Assembly: GCF_000801105.2 (NCBI RefSeq)
Contig: NC_079519.1
Coordinates: 30,913,288-30,977,287, forward strand
Direction: 5' to 3'
Origin: Raphanus sativus
Lineage: Eukaryota > Streptophyta > Magnoliopsida > Brassicales > Brassicaceae
Length of the DNA stretch: 64,000 nt
In this document: piece after piece, positions 34,882 to 46,908 of the stretch
Layout of the letters: every line of letters starts with the position of its first letter
Numbering within the stretch: the first letter of the stretch is position 1
Translations under genes and position numbers: made by a program
The notes under the pieces: model-generated
The model's input: the letters and a program-made list of their open reading frames with translations, nothing else
What the model was told of the DNA's origin: nothing
Database searches by the model: none

Positions 34882-34966
34882 CAGTCTTTTTCTGCTTTTT
34901 TTTGTAAACTACAGTCTTTCTCTGCTTTCTTTATGTAAACTACAGTCTTTTTCTGCTTTTACACTC
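34882..34966. repeat. 30-31 bp minisatellite, 2.7 copies
   Basis: Units start at 34882, 34912 and 34943 (CAGTCTTTTTCTGCTTT then TTTGTAAACTA-like). It may have begun as a micro-insertion and then been duplicated. Confidence 0.75.
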
Positions 34967-36350
34967 CGCGGTAGCTTTTTATTCCGATCTTTTATTCATA
35001 TAAAATTATTAGATTCGTATGATTCTGTAAATATGTAAATAGATACCCAATAATAAAAATCAAGTAGCTGACAAAAAGTTAAAATGAAATAAAAATATAG
35101 TAGAAAAAGGAAAAGAGATTTTAGATGGTTGGTTCTAATACGAAAGACGCGAAGGAAATCATGTCTTGTCCATTTTGACAGAAAGCGTTTCAAAGCCAAA
35201 TTGATGGGCGTGACTTGATCTTCAAATCATGAATCTGTTGATACAGAACAATTATGTAGCCTACTTATACTCTAGGTTTTGTCTTTTGTTTCGTGTAGGT
35301 CTAAGCATAAATAAACCATCGAAGAATCTATAGATAGAATCTTGAAATAGGAGATAGCACCATTCTTGGATGCTTATTTGTCTTGGTTTTTCAAAAATGT
35401 GTTGTGTTTTAAAATGGATGGTCCGTAGTATTTGATCGAGAAATTACATTACAATTAGGGTTTTTATTGATTTGGACACGTCAAAACTAATAAACGAAAA
35501 TTTATATTGTACAGTAATTTATGAGACATATATACAAAATCCCTATAAAATTATGTCTTCTGAAAATTTGTTAATCTTTATCTTTTTACTCTTTCAGTTA
35601 AGTTTGTTCACATTTAATTTAATTTTGTATACCTGTTAAAAAAACAAGTTATGGAGTATGATATTGCATGATCTTCGCTATAGAAAGAAACGATTGATCC
35701 CTCGTCCTCACGAAATGTTGGGCAGTGTTAGGTTAGTTCCATTGATGTCCACAATAGTAGATTTGACATTTTGAATTAGATCCAGCTCAAAAATTACTTG
35801 TTTTGGGTTGAAAACTACATAACTAAATTACTTTGTCAGACCAAACATAATCCACGGATTGCGAATGTCACTATTTAAAAGTGAATGTAGATTATCGTCC
35901 GAATCTAAAACAAATCAAAACCGTTCCTAGAAAAACATGAATCTCCATATTGTCCACTTGATAATTTGATCTTCAAGTTAGGACAAGACCCATATTACCT
36001 AGCTACAATGAGTTATTAACATTTTATTTGGTTTCCACTTTCCATGAACAAACCTAACTTTCGGTTTACTTGCGATTGATCATAATTTGGAAAATAAGTA
36101 AAAACTACATTATCTTGACTTTTTTTTCTTTTAATTAAACCCTAACAAAAAGGATGCAAATAGTAAACTTAAATTCATCAGCTGAACCTAGATTAATAGA
36201 CTTACATGTAATATATTAACGCTATTTGTGCATCCAGTCATTCTTTCCGTTCATCTGAGTATTGTGCGTTTTTGAAGTAGTATAATCAAGGGTTAATTTG
36301 ATGGTGATACGGTGAAATTTCCCTTTCTCTATAATCAGGGGAAGAGGCAA
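34967..36350. other. intergenic, AT-rich
   Basis: No gene, repeat end or RNA gene recognised. Confidence 0.35.
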
Positions 36351-37713
36351 TGTGATGTTAGGAGTTTTGAGGCTCCTAAGTCAAATGATAGTAAAATGGA
36401 AGTAATATGTCGAACCAGTTCTGAGGAACTTCAAGCACTAAGAATGCAAGCACTTACTTAATCTAAATGCAACCAATGATTTAAAATGATTTCAGAAACA
36501 ATGACTAACTATGATGATAAGATGGAACTAAAGCACAGTAAATGAATGACTTTCTTAAATATGATAAAAGAGAACTCATGGGCATGGGAATATGATTTCG
36601 GGTGATCAAGTATGAAACAAAGATGACAAATGATAAATCAAACAAATGACCTTAAGTCTGAACACGATCCTAAGCAAGTTCTATATCTAGATGAATGCTC
36701 ATTTGCTAACACATCTCAAACATCAAATCTCTTTGGCTGAATGATATGAAAGCAATCAATAAGAACATGTTTATTAGCTATCCTAACACTCTTAACAACA
36801 AATATCTTTGGCAAGATGCATTAAGAGCCTAGCAGAGTTGTCTCAGACATTTCAACAAACACCTTTTGGGTGGGAAATGTCTAGAGATCAACTTTCGAAT
36901 GATCAGATCGAAAGAGGCTATAAGAACACTCTACTAGCAAGGCTTGAGATTGATCTACACTAAAAACATCCTTGATCTAACCTAATCACCCTAGTCTCCC
37001 TAACCCATGAATTCAAAAGAGAACTACTCACTAATCTTCATGTTAAACCTTAAACCCATACTGGATTTCAGATTAAACATGTAGATGAACACAGGAAATC
37101 AATAAGAAATCAATAACAAGAGAACAATGAATCCAAAAGATGAACTTTCCAAGAGTATTTTGTGGTTTTCTCTTCAACAAAAGATAATCTCGCCAAAAGT
37201 GGCTACAACAGGTCTTAAACTTAGATTTTTCAGAGTGCCAAAACGACATAAGTAATTGCAAATAGGTCCTTGAATTAAAAATAAATCGCAAATAAGAAAT
37301 ACGCAGCGACCTCCGCAGGTCGCTCCAGCACGTCGCTCTGGGCTTGGGAGCGACCTCGGATGGTCGCTGCGAGGGGTCGCTCCGGAGCATTTTCTTCGTC
37401 TTCGAGTCGTGTAAAGCCGAGCGACTTGGAGTGGTCGCTTTAGCTTTGGTCGTCAAGGTCACTCCGGCTGGAGCGAGGTCTCACAGTGACCTCTGCAGGT
37501 CGCTCCAGGCTCCTCTCGTCCAATCATCCTTTTTTCACATCTTTTGAGCTCCAAATGCATCCCAATGTCTCCAAAAGCTCCATAAGATGCTCCAATACCT
37601 GATAAGGACTCATGTATGCAAAATGCAACCTAAATATGGCTAGAATCTAACATACATGATGAAAATGCATGAAAAGGAATGGGTGAAACAATGCAATTAT
37701 GCAAGACATCACA
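36351..37713. mobile_element. probable lone LTR or LTR-retrotransposon fragment
   Basis: Bounded by TGTGATGT and ACATCACA, perfect inverted ends of LTR type (TG...CA), 1363 bp apart. Composition differs from the surroundings, with a GC-rich patch at 37305-37515 where GAGCGACC and GGTCGCTCC alternate several times. No partner LTR and no clear target duplication in the window, so the call is tentative. Confidence 0.4.
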
Positions 37714-38787
37714 ATGTAACCCCACTATTTTTTCTAAAAAAAATGTTTTTGTTTAAGAAAATTTATTTTGACCCTAATTAAAAAAAAATTGACCCAACAA
37801 TTTTTTTGACCCGAGTACAAAAAGTTTATGGTTCCGCCATTATAGATCAACGGATCGAGTAAAACCTAGCTTTACATATTTGAATTAGGAGAATAATGCA
37901 TTATCTCTTTATTATATTTTGTTGTTTCTGCTCCTTAATTTGTTGAGTGTATTACCGCTAAAATCGTAGAAAGTCTTGAACCGCTTAGTTAACAAAGCAA
38001 TAGTAGAATTACCGACTAATTTCCGTCTGAACCATTACTAATTTTCACAATTAGCGTTTTTGTTCTCTTCTCATACATTTGTTTCAAATATATATAATAA
38101 CATTTTGTTTAGTAATTATGATTTTTATCACTCAAAAATATATTATATCAAGTTTAGCAAAAAAAAAGTAAGAGGATATCAAGTTATTATAAAAGACAAC
38201 AAAAAGTGATTGTTATGAAAAATAACTAAGAAAACTGGAAAACAAATGTACAAATACAAATAAGCAAGAGAGATGGCGAGGGGGAGGAAGATGGCAAATC
38301 AAGGAACAAATACGTACCTTTATGTACAAACTACAAGTGGGAAAATAGAATCATCTGCATATATTGTTCTAGATTCTACAGCTAGCTCCAAATCTAATTC
38401 TTCTTATTTAATTAATCGCAATAAAAACCATCATCTAGTGTAAGTACTTCCTATATATATATATGAAACAGTAGTGTAAGATCTCATTGTTTACTACCTA
38501 GACCCGAATCATATCAATATCAGAGTACTGCGTACGTCTTGACATGTTCTTAATCATATGTCAATTTATGCAGGAATATTTTGGTAGGTTGAGTATTGCT
38601 AAATTTGAAGTTTTTATGTGTGTTTTAGCTTAAAATCAATTGATGATAAATGTATTAACCTAATTTTTTTGTATATTAGTTCATTAACATTTCAATCATC
38701 AATGTAAAAGTTTATTCATTTATTAACCACCTTCTTTTATGCTCAAGCATGGATAATCGTGCATGATCCAATATCGGATAACTCTTA
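37714..38787. other. intergenic, AT-rich
   Basis: No gene supported. It includes a micro-insertion at 38145-38185 and a TA run near 38452. Confidence 0.35.
38145..38185. repeat. A-run micro-insertion with 10-bp direct repeats
   Basis: ATATCAAGTT at 38145-38154 and 38176-38185 brackets 21 bases, TAGC plus nine A plus GTAAGAGG. TTTAGC before the A-run recurs at other loci. Confidence 0.6.
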
Positions 38788-39032
38788 GAGCATTTCTATT
38801 GGCAATCTCCTACCATCACGATTTCCAATGCATTTTTTTATTATTATTTTTTTTTTTGGTTTGTTTAAAAATAAAAAATAAAAAAAATAATAATAATTGA
38901 TCTATCGCGGACCGCCACGTGTTATGGGGCCCGCAGAACAGTCAAGAGACGATACAGATTCATAGCTTTTGCTTTTTTTTTTTTTTTTTGAGTTGTGTGA
39001 ACCCCACATTAAAAACTCAAATGGAAATGCTC
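38788..39032. mobile_element. PIF/Harbinger-type MITE with G-box core
   Basis: Ends GAGCATTTC and GAAATGCTC, TTA duplicated at 38785-38787 and 39033-39035, 245 bp. The interior has GCCACGTGTTATGGGGCCCG. Related to the element at 46642. Confidence 0.85.
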
Positions 39033-39118
39033 TTATTCCATGCTAAATTTAAAATTTTAACTTAAAAGTTATTGGTGATAAATGAATTAGCACTAGACTC
39101 TTTACATATAAGTTGAAA

Positions 39119-39603
39119 GACTTATTCTTGGGTTCACCCCCTAGGGTGAACCTTTGGGTTCACCAACCAATAGGATTCAAGTATTTCTTATTTAATATCT
39201 TTTAAAAAAAAGAAACAAAATCTTGTTAAATTATATTATGTTTTTAAAATAAATAACTAAAAATAAACAAAAACAGTAATAATTGAAAAAAAAGTTTTTT
39301 TAATTTTTAAAACTATGATTCATCCAACGGTTTAGTATTTACCCAAGGGTTTAGGGTTTCCCAAGGGTTTAGGGTTTAGTATTTAGGGTTTAGGGTTTAG
39401 TATTTTGGGTTTAGAGTTTTATTAAAAAAAAAAATTTGCAACTACAACTATTTTTATTTATTTTCAGCTATTTATTTGAAAACATAATATAATTTAACAA
39501 TATTTTATTTACTTTTTGAAAATATATTAAATGTAATATACTTAAATCCTATTGGTTGGTGAATCTAAAGGTTCACCCTAGGGGGTGAACCCAAGAATAA
39601 CTC
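39119..39603. mobile_element. Mutator-like MITE with long TIRs and telomere-like core
   Basis: TIRs of about 60 bp start GACTTATTCTTGGGTTCACC and, inverted, GAGTTATTCTTGGGTTCACC. The 9-bp duplication AAGTTGAAA lies at 39110-39118 and 39604-39612, as expected for Mutator-like elements. The centre holds repeated GGGTTTA words. Confidence 0.88.
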
Positions 39604-39714
39604 AAGTTGAAAAGTTCATTAATTCTCCGACTACCATCAATGCGAGACTTCATTCATTAACAAGTATACTTGAAATATATGTGCCGGTCTTCGTCAACAC
39701 TTGAAACGTATCAA

Positions 39715-39791
39715 TGAAACTTCGCATGTTTTTTTTTTTACTTTTATTTCTTCTTTCTCCAAAGGAGACATTGTTTGAAACTTCGCATGTT
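39715..39791. repeat. T-run insertion with 16-bp direct repeats
   Basis: TGAAACTTCGCATGTT at 39715-39730 and 39776-39791 brackets 45 bases starting with T and including CTTTCTCCAAAGGAGACATT, longer than other members of the series. Confidence 0.75.
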
Positions 39792-39996
39792 ATTATAAAC
39801 ATGACAGGTTCATTTGTAATATTAATTGTAGAGAATGACTTTAAGCTATATTTAAGACATCTTACAAATGATCGTAAGGACATCATCATAAACATCAAAG
39901 GAAAGAGAAAATACATATTGAACCAAACTAAATAAGCAATTAGCTTCTTCTCTTTTACTTCATCATCATCGTCGTTATGATTATGATGATGGCTAG

Positions 39997-40254
39997 TTAT
40001 CGATGAGATTGACAAGGAGGGAGAGTTTGGCGCTCGGACTCAGAGACACGAGAGGCATGGAACCTGGCGATGAAGGCAGAAGCTTTACGGTCAATACCTG
40101 GCTCAGCCACCCAATATCGCTTGTCCTCGTCGCTGGCCCATGCCTTCCTTGTGTATACGCCGTCGTCCCAGGCGTCTGCTTGAACTCTGTGAGACGACCT
40201 TCGCGATTTATAGAAGCTGAAGAGCGATAATTGCTTACTGCTGTTACCTCCCAT
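39997..40254 (-). CDS. uncharacterised small plant protein (85 aa)
   Basis: Single-exon frame; the ATG at 40254 (MGGNSSKQLSLFSFYKSRRS) is preferred over one four codons upstream because it matches the family start. The C-terminal core RYWVAEPGIDRKASAFIARF followed by HASRVSESERQT is shared by many short Brassicaceae proteins of unknown function. No signal peptide or membrane segment. A TATA-like TATTTATAGGGG lies about 100 bp upstream, so it is probably expressed. Position between MYB86 and the G-patch gene fits an At5g26620-like locus, but I recall that number without certainty. Confidence 0.75.
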   Translation of the reverse strand: MGGNSSKQLSLFSFYKSRRSSHRVQADAWDDGVYTRKAWASDEDKRYWVAEPGIDRKASAFIARFHASRVSESERQTLPPCQSHR

Positions 40255-40498
40255 TAGACAGAACAAGACGCAAGAAAAAAGAACTGGTTTAAGTTTGTTT
40301 CAGCTTGATGTGTTTGTGTTTATGTGGAGAGATGGGGTTTGTGGGTGTATTTATAGGGGTGGCTGAACAAAACATTCTTTTTTGTGGGAGGCCTTGTTTC
40401 CGGTTTGGTTCGAATTTGGTTTGTTTAAAATTTACCAAAGCGATATAAAGTTCTGTGCAGTGTTGTAAGCTACAGTGCGGACGACATATTATTTTTTA

Positions 40499-41374
40499 CT
40501 AAGTGATTTTCCCGTGCTCATGCACGGATATAAAATTTTATAAATTAAATATACTATAATAATTAATTGTTATTTATTTTTAATTTATAATTTGTATGCA
40601 TAGTTTATATTAATAATATTATATTACTTTAATTAGAGATATGAAATTAGATATGTTATATCTAACCGGTTTTGATTTTTACAGTCGATTTAGTTATCAT
40701 TTTAGTATATTGCATTTATGTCTCTAAATTCAAACTATAATTATCTTTATTATAATTACGTAAAATAAAATTAATTTTATTTATCTTTTAAATTTGCATG
40801 TATTTTCATAATATTTATCTTTGATTTAAAGGAAAACTATTATTAGAAAACAAAGCGAAGAGTTCTAAGAAGTTACATACATATACATAAGTAACTAATA
40901 CATTTTTGGAAACTCATGAACATATCAATATTTAAAATAATTAAAATATAATATAAATTCTAAATAATTTTATGCTTTAGATTTATTAAACAATGAACTG
41001 AAATTTATTTTAAATAATCTTACAAAAATTAAAATTCAGTTTCGCTTTGGTATTTTGATTATGGTTATATTAAGTTCCAAAAACATAAAACATAAAAATT
41101 AAAAACAAAATTTAATATTAATAAAAATAATTTAATAACGATAAAATATAATATATCTACCTAGTTAAAAATATATAGTGTTATGTTATTTTAAAATGTT
41201 TTATAATTATTTGATCAAAATATGTTTATCGTTAATTTTTCTATTTTTTAATATCTAATAAAAATAAGCAGTTTACAAAAACTATGTGATTGTATTTTAG
41301 AAATTATATTATATAAATAGAATATAATTTATAACGTGAGCACGACACATACGAATCAAATAATATTATAGAGA
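40499..41374 (-). mobile_element. non-autonomous Helitron
   Basis: On the minus strand it starts TCTCTATAATATTATTTGAT after an A and ends with hairpin CCGTGCATGAGCACGGG then AAAATCACTTAG before T. The last four bases are TTAG, not the canonical CTAG. No coding. Confidence 0.65.
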
Positions 41375-41422
41375 TGTGTTGCCTGTAATTATTTGAACCT
41401 ATTCCTTAGTGGGTTTTTTGTC

Positions 41423-41466
41423 GTTTGTAATTTTTTTTTGATTAAAGTTGTTTGTAATTTTTTTTT
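41423..41466. repeat. direct repeat around a T-run
   Basis: GTTTGTAA plus T-run occurs at about 41423-41439 and 41450-41467, separated by GATTAAAGTT. Possible member of the micro-insertion series inside AT-rich DNA. Confidence 0.4.
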
Positions 41467-41682
41467 TCGTTTATAAATTTTACGGCTGCAATAGTTACAT
41501 TTTGTGTAATAAGGGTATCCATCATAGAATATAGAACATCCTATTTCGAAATCAACTTCAAATTTTACTAAAACCTTTACATAATGTAAAGTATTTTTCT
41601 CCTCGAACTCAGGATTGGTCATGAATATAAGCAAATGAAATATTGGCATATAACTTTCAAGATTGTAGAAAATAAACATATA

Positions 41683-42231
41683 TAGTAGAACCTCTATAAA
41701 TTAATAATGTTGGGACTTTAGAATTCTATTAATTTATAGAGATATTAATTTGTAAAAGTTTCCTTTTTTAGATTTTTTTTCTTTCTATTTTTCTATTTTT
41801 TATAAAATAAGGAAAATATTTGATTTTACCATATATACATTATTTAAATTTAGAAATTTTACTTTCATATGGTTTTTATTGTCTTATTTGGTGTATATTT
41901 TTATGTTTTATAGAACTGTTATGTGATTTTTTGATATATATTTACTAAATAATATCAAAATATATTAAAATAATAAGAAAATAGATTTATTTTCATTGTA
42001 ACCAACAATATAATGTTTATTTTGTACTTATATAAAAAATATATATTGATAGATTATGAATTTATGATTTAACAGGACTATACATTAACATAGGAGTTTT
42101 TAAAAAATTATTATCTTATTATTTTATCGATTTGTATCATATTTTACACTAGCCCAAGTTGGGACTTGCGAAATTTATTATTTTATAGAGATTATTAATT
42201 TATCGAGTATTAATTTATAGAGGTTCTACTG
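41683..42231. mobile_element. Emigrant/pogo-like TIR element
   Basis: Ends (T/C)AGTAGAACCTCTATAAAT, inverted at both sides, very close to the Emigrant MITE ends of Arabidopsis, with TA at 41681-41682 and 42232-42233. 549 bp, no frame. Confidence 0.8.
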
Positions 42232-42262
42232 TATATAGGATTGTAACTTTTTTGTATTTACA

Positions 42263-42945
42263 TCTATTCTATTAATTCTCCTGTATGCCCTATTGATATT
42301 AGTTGTGTCCATTTAAAAAATTCCAACTTTTACATATTATATATTAATATAAAGCGATTTTCTATCTAACTACAAGCAGTTACGTTTTCTTTATTAAAAC
42401 GGTTGGATTTATGTATTTACCTTTTTCGTGTATCAAAGGATACGTCATTGATTTCTCCTCAACTCATCCTTTTATACCCAGATTGTTAAAAACAGCCACT
42501 AGAATTTCAAATATCTCCATAACCCAGTTTATCAAAATAATTCATTTTTTTCTATTTTTGAATCATTGCAATCGAATACTGGCTACCAGATCTGTAAATT
42601 GAATAATTATTTTTAAAAAATTATAACCCGCGGATAAACGCAAAATTAAATAGAGTAGGTGCATGTACAAATTATTTGTTTGCGGATTGTGCGGATCATA
42701 TTTTTGACCAAAACAAAACTGAAATCCGCGGGTTGGCGGGTTCGACCGGCAACCCAGCCCTAACCGAAAGTATACCGGATTAACTTTTAAAATTGCTATT
42801 ATTTAATAAAATTTATTTTGATTAAGATTTACATACAAATATGATTACAAAAAAATACAAATATAATCGCAAATAAAACACAAATATGAAAATTAAACTA
42901 AAATAAAAAATATACCCGCCCTTTAAAGAGTGGGTCAAAATCTAG
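42263..42945 (+). mobile_element. non-autonomous Helitron
   Basis: Starts TCTATTCTATTAATTCTCCT after A and ends with hairpin CCCGCCCTTTAAAGAGTGGG, TCAAAATCTAG and T. 683 bp. Confidence 0.7.
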
Positions 42946-43169
42946 TAAACTTTATTAAATCGTCTATAGTATCCAAAATCTTAAATCGATTCTGCTCAAT
43001 CCTATAGTAGTACTAGTAAAAAACAATAACCAATTCGTTTTGTGTATTGCATGCAGTTTCTTGTTTACTGTTAGCTACACCTACGCCCGTAATACTTCCA
43101 TCAGATAATAATAACAATAATAATAAGATATATTGGTATGATTTGTTTATTTTCTAACTCGTTATACAG

Positions 43170-43379
43170 ATAACGAGTTAAGGTATAAATTTTTCTTTAG
43201 TTTTCCACGATTAAATAACAGAAATTAATGTCGAGAATATCATAGTATTGAGATTATTATTCTGCAACCTGAATATAACGAGTTAAGGTATAAATTTTTC
43301 TTTAGTTTTCCACGATTAAATAACAGAAATTAATGTCGAGAATATCATAGTATTGAGATTATTATTCTGCAACCTGAAT
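43170..43379. repeat. 105-bp perfect tandem duplication
   Basis: The unit at 43170-43274 is repeated at 43275-43379 with no difference seen. A 12-bp inverted pair (TAACTCGTTAT/ATAACGAGTTA) lies at its left edge. Confidence 0.88.
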
Positions 43380-43713
43380 GAAGATGAAGAAACGTGGAAA
43401 CTGCTATTACAATCGGATGATTTAAGTTTATTTTATTTTGTCGCAATTCCTCCCCAAAGGAATCCATCCAAGTTCTCTGTCTCGTTTAAGGGGGTGTATT
43501 CAACTAAGAGTTTGAAGTGATTTGTATTAAAATTACAAATCCACAGTTATTCAAACGTAGATTTTAAAAAACACTTTAAAATCCAGTGTTATTGAACTTG
43601 ACATTTTATAAAACACTCTGAAATCCACTGTTATTGAACAAAACTTAAGTTAGAGATTTTAAAGTATGTTTCTAGAGTGTTTGAGGTGATTTCTTTAGTT
43701 ATAAAAATAAAAA

Positions 43714-44759
43714 ATAGATTTTGATCCGCGCTTTGAAAGCGCGGGTTTATTTTCCTTTATTTTTTTTTTAAATTGACAAATATTTAGTAAATGTCATATT
43801 TTCATATATTTGTTTTTTTATAAAAGATTTAAGTTTTTTATCTTTCTTTATCGTATTTCATTTTTAATGAGTATAGGCCTGAACACAATATATGGATCCG
43901 AAAAACCAACCTGAAACCGATCCGAAAATCAGAGTTCCAAACCCGATCAGACCCGGGGTAAATATCCGAATGAGTTCTAAATTGTTATATCCGAAGAACC
44001 CGTCCCGAACCCGACCCGATCTGAAAACCGAATGAGTACCCGAAGATATCCGAAATGTGAATATATATCTAAAATAAATGTTATAATTATATTTATAATT
44101 ATTTTAATATTTTAAATTAATATTATAAGTTAGCTATAGTAGTTATTTTCGATACTTTGAGTATTTTTGGATAAAATATGATAGTTTGGATAAAAGTTCA
44201 CCCAAAAAATTGTATATAATGGATATTTTTGGTTACTTTTGAGTAATTTAGATACAAAAATTTGAACTGAATCGGATACTTTGGTTACTTTTAGTACAAA
44301 TAACCGAACCCGTTTAGATACTTTGGTTAATTGGTTATTTTTTCAGGTTCTTATGCATGAGAACCGAACCCACCCGGACCCGGAAAGACCCGACTCGAAC
44401 CCGATCCGAAATTTTATAATACCCGAATGAGGTTTAATTTCAAAACCCAAAAAACCCGATACCCGAAAGAACCGATCCGTACCCGAAGTGATTAATTTTT
44501 GTTCATTACACAAAATATTAAGAATGATTGAAAAGAAATTATTTGAATTTGGAGAAAAAAATAAGAATTGAATCTGATTTTTTAATCAGCCCAAATGGCC
44601 CAAGAGAGATTTGATGTGGGATGTGGGCTGGATCAGAAAAATGACCAATATAAATGTATTATTAATATTACTTGATTGTCTTTAATGAAATATGCAATGT
44701 TAATAAAGAAAAGGGTATTTTTAGTAAAAAAGATAATAGGATCCTGCTTTAATAGTATA
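43714..44759 (-). mobile_element. Helitron, copy 2 of the 3866 family
   Basis: Reverse-strand relative of 3866-5128, sharing the 5' ACTATTAAAGCAGGATCCT start, the CGGGT-rich core and the 3' end. Here the 3' hairpin CCGCGCTTTCAAAGCGCGG is intact but CTAG is changed to CTAT. Its 5' TC is interrupted or mutated where the next Helitron landed. Confidence 0.8.
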
Positions 44760-45450
44760 CTAGATTTTGACCCGCGCTTTTGAAGCGCGGAATATTTTAC
44801 GATGAAAAATTTCACTAATAATTTAACAAATATTTTGGTAATTTTTAAAGAGTGTGTATTTAAAATATTTTTGCATTTAAATCAGTATTTTTAAATTCAA
44901 CCCGATTGTGATTATACCGGTTAATCCGGAGATCTGACAATTTAATTTATGTTTTTAAAATATTCATATTAAAAAATCACTAAAACCTGAGACTAACCGA
45001 TTGAACTGATGGACGACCGATATGTAATTCTAATTAGATTTAAATTGTAATAGTTTCATAATTTGTAATCTTATGATCGAAATTTTAAAGTTCACTATTT
45101 TGTAATTTATGAAATTATAACGTTTCTACAAAATTTTAAAGAGAAAATGATAGATATAAAATAACTAAGATTAATTATTGTATTATTTGGAAACATTGAT
45201 AGTAATATAAAAAAATATATTGTTTTGAAATATTGATAGTAGTATAAAGAAATAAGTATATTGTTTGGAAACATTAATAGTAGTATAAAAAAATAAGTAT
45301 ATTGTTTGGAAACATGGATAGTAATATAAAGAAATAAACATTAGTGATTTAATGTATGTTTAACTATAAAGTATAAAATGTGTATTTAATTTAAAAATTT
45401 ACAAAATAAATGTTAGGTCCAACAGAATGTTTCTGTTTTAATAAGATAGA
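44760..45450 (-). mobile_element. Helitron inserted at the 5' edge of Helitron copy 2
   Basis: Starts TCTATCTTATTAAAACAGAA after A (45451) and ends with hairpin CCGCGCTTCAAAAGCGCGG, then GTCAAAATCTAG before T. 691 bp. Contains four diverged tandem units of about 47 bp at 45175-45350. Confidence 0.85.
45175..45350. repeat. about 47-bp tandem repeat, four diverged units
   Basis: Units share TTTGGAAACATTGATAGTA then ATATAAAGAAATAAGTATATTG. Confidence 0.75.
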
Positions 45451-45590
45451 TATACAAATCCCACTATTTTAGATGAGATTTCAAAGTGTTTTAACAAAAA
45501 TCACACCAAATTCTTTAATTCTCCTACAATCATCTAAAAACTCATTGAAAATCAAATCACTTCAAAATTCAGATTCAACACACCCCCTAA

Positions 45591-46641
45591 GTCTTTTCAC
45601 TTGAAATTTCTTTAAAGATTTATATTAGTGATCGAATCAAACAAAAAGTGTGTGTTATTTTGTGTTTCGCTATGCAAAGGTTGTATTGTTGTAATAAAAA
45701 ATCCAAACACGGTAGTACTGTTTCTTTGTTGGTTCTTGCTTTTTTTTCTTAATCGTATCTTCTGTATCTGGCCTAGCTCTCTCAAATTTCAACGAATACC
45801 GAACTTAGTTCATCTGCCTAATATTAGTCAATGTAAATAATAAAAATACGAAAAGATCCCATTAAAGAATCTCTAAACTGGTTTTGATTTTTTCGCTTTA
45901 AACCTTTGAATTTTAAACTTCCATGATAAATTTTCAAACTAATAACAATCTTAATAAAAAAAATGAAAACCACTTAAGTATTTCTTCATAATATGGTGGA
46001 CAAAATTATAAACACTGATGACGTGATGATTAATTCAGTTTTTTTTAGTTAAACATATAATTTGTTAAATTTGTCTTTTTAATATCTTTTTTTTTCATTG
46101 TCTCATTTTCGCTGCAGTATAAACAAATAAAATTTATCATGATAAACAATTCATATACTAAGAATATACCAACCTAAATTATTTTAGAGTTTTTGCTCTT
46201 TTTTGTTAGCAAAAGATTTCCTTTCGGATTTTTACGATTACTCTACACAGCAAACCGATTAAAATTCAAATTAATTTATCTATTTATAAATTAAAATAAA
46301 AAAAATTTGGTAACAAATTAATTAATTTTAATAAAATATATGTTAAAGTAAAACTAATGGAGTTAAGCATATCATGGTGTTTATAATTATGTCCACCATA
46401 AAACTAAGTAATTAATGATTTTAGAGATTTTAATGGGACTTTTCCATAAAACTATTGTTAGAGTCACCATTTTTTTTGGCAACCTTTGCATGAAAAATAC
46501 ACATGTATATATATTTTTTATATGTCCTATTGTCAGAATCATTCATCTCCGACAAAAACATATTTAATGTTACAGAATGGATATCTTTATGACTAACCAC
46601 CGCAGTATCTTAATCGAGTTAAATTTTAAGTAAATGTATAA
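45591..46641. other. intergenic, AT-rich
   Basis: Nothing recognised; open frames are short and low-complexity. Confidence 0.35.
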
Positions 46642-46905
46642 AAGCATCTCCATCTGTGAACTTCATGGAGATGTTCACCAAAAAAATTTTTTTTTTTTTT
46701 TCACTGTTCGACATTTTTTTTTAAAAAAAAAAAATAATCAACCAACCGCGGGCTGTCACGTGTCGTGGGGCCCGCGAAATAGTGATGATACATGTTCATC
46801 AGCAAGAACTCGCGGGAGTGAAGTTCATCACTGTTAGCTTTATTTAATATTTTTTTTTTTTTGGAATTGTGTGAACCCCCATTAGTTTCACTAATGGGGA
46901 TGCTC
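46642..46905. mobile_element. PIF/Harbinger-type MITE with G-box core
   Basis: Ends AAGCATCTCCAT and, inverted, GAGCATCCCCAT; TAA at 46639-46641 and 46906-46908. Interior GTCACGTGTCGTGGGGCCCG is shared with the 38788 element. Confidence 0.78.
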
Positions 46906-46908
46906 TAA

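Larger units (their letters stand above)
43490..45587. mobile_element. PIF/Harbinger-type element hosting two Helitrons
   Basis: Ends GGGGGTGTATTCAAC and, inverted, GGGGGTGTGTTGAATC, with TAA at 43487-43489 and 45588-45590. Without the Helitrons the host would be about 360 bp, i.e. a MITE. Confidence 0.85.

Noticed and set aside
38274..38440. Frame starting MARGRKMANQ, reminiscent of a MADS-box start
   Set aside because: The following residues do not match the MADS domain and no further exons were found.
45175..45350. Possible CRISPR-like array
   Set aside because: Four diverged, directly adjoining units with no unique spacers inside a plant Helitron.
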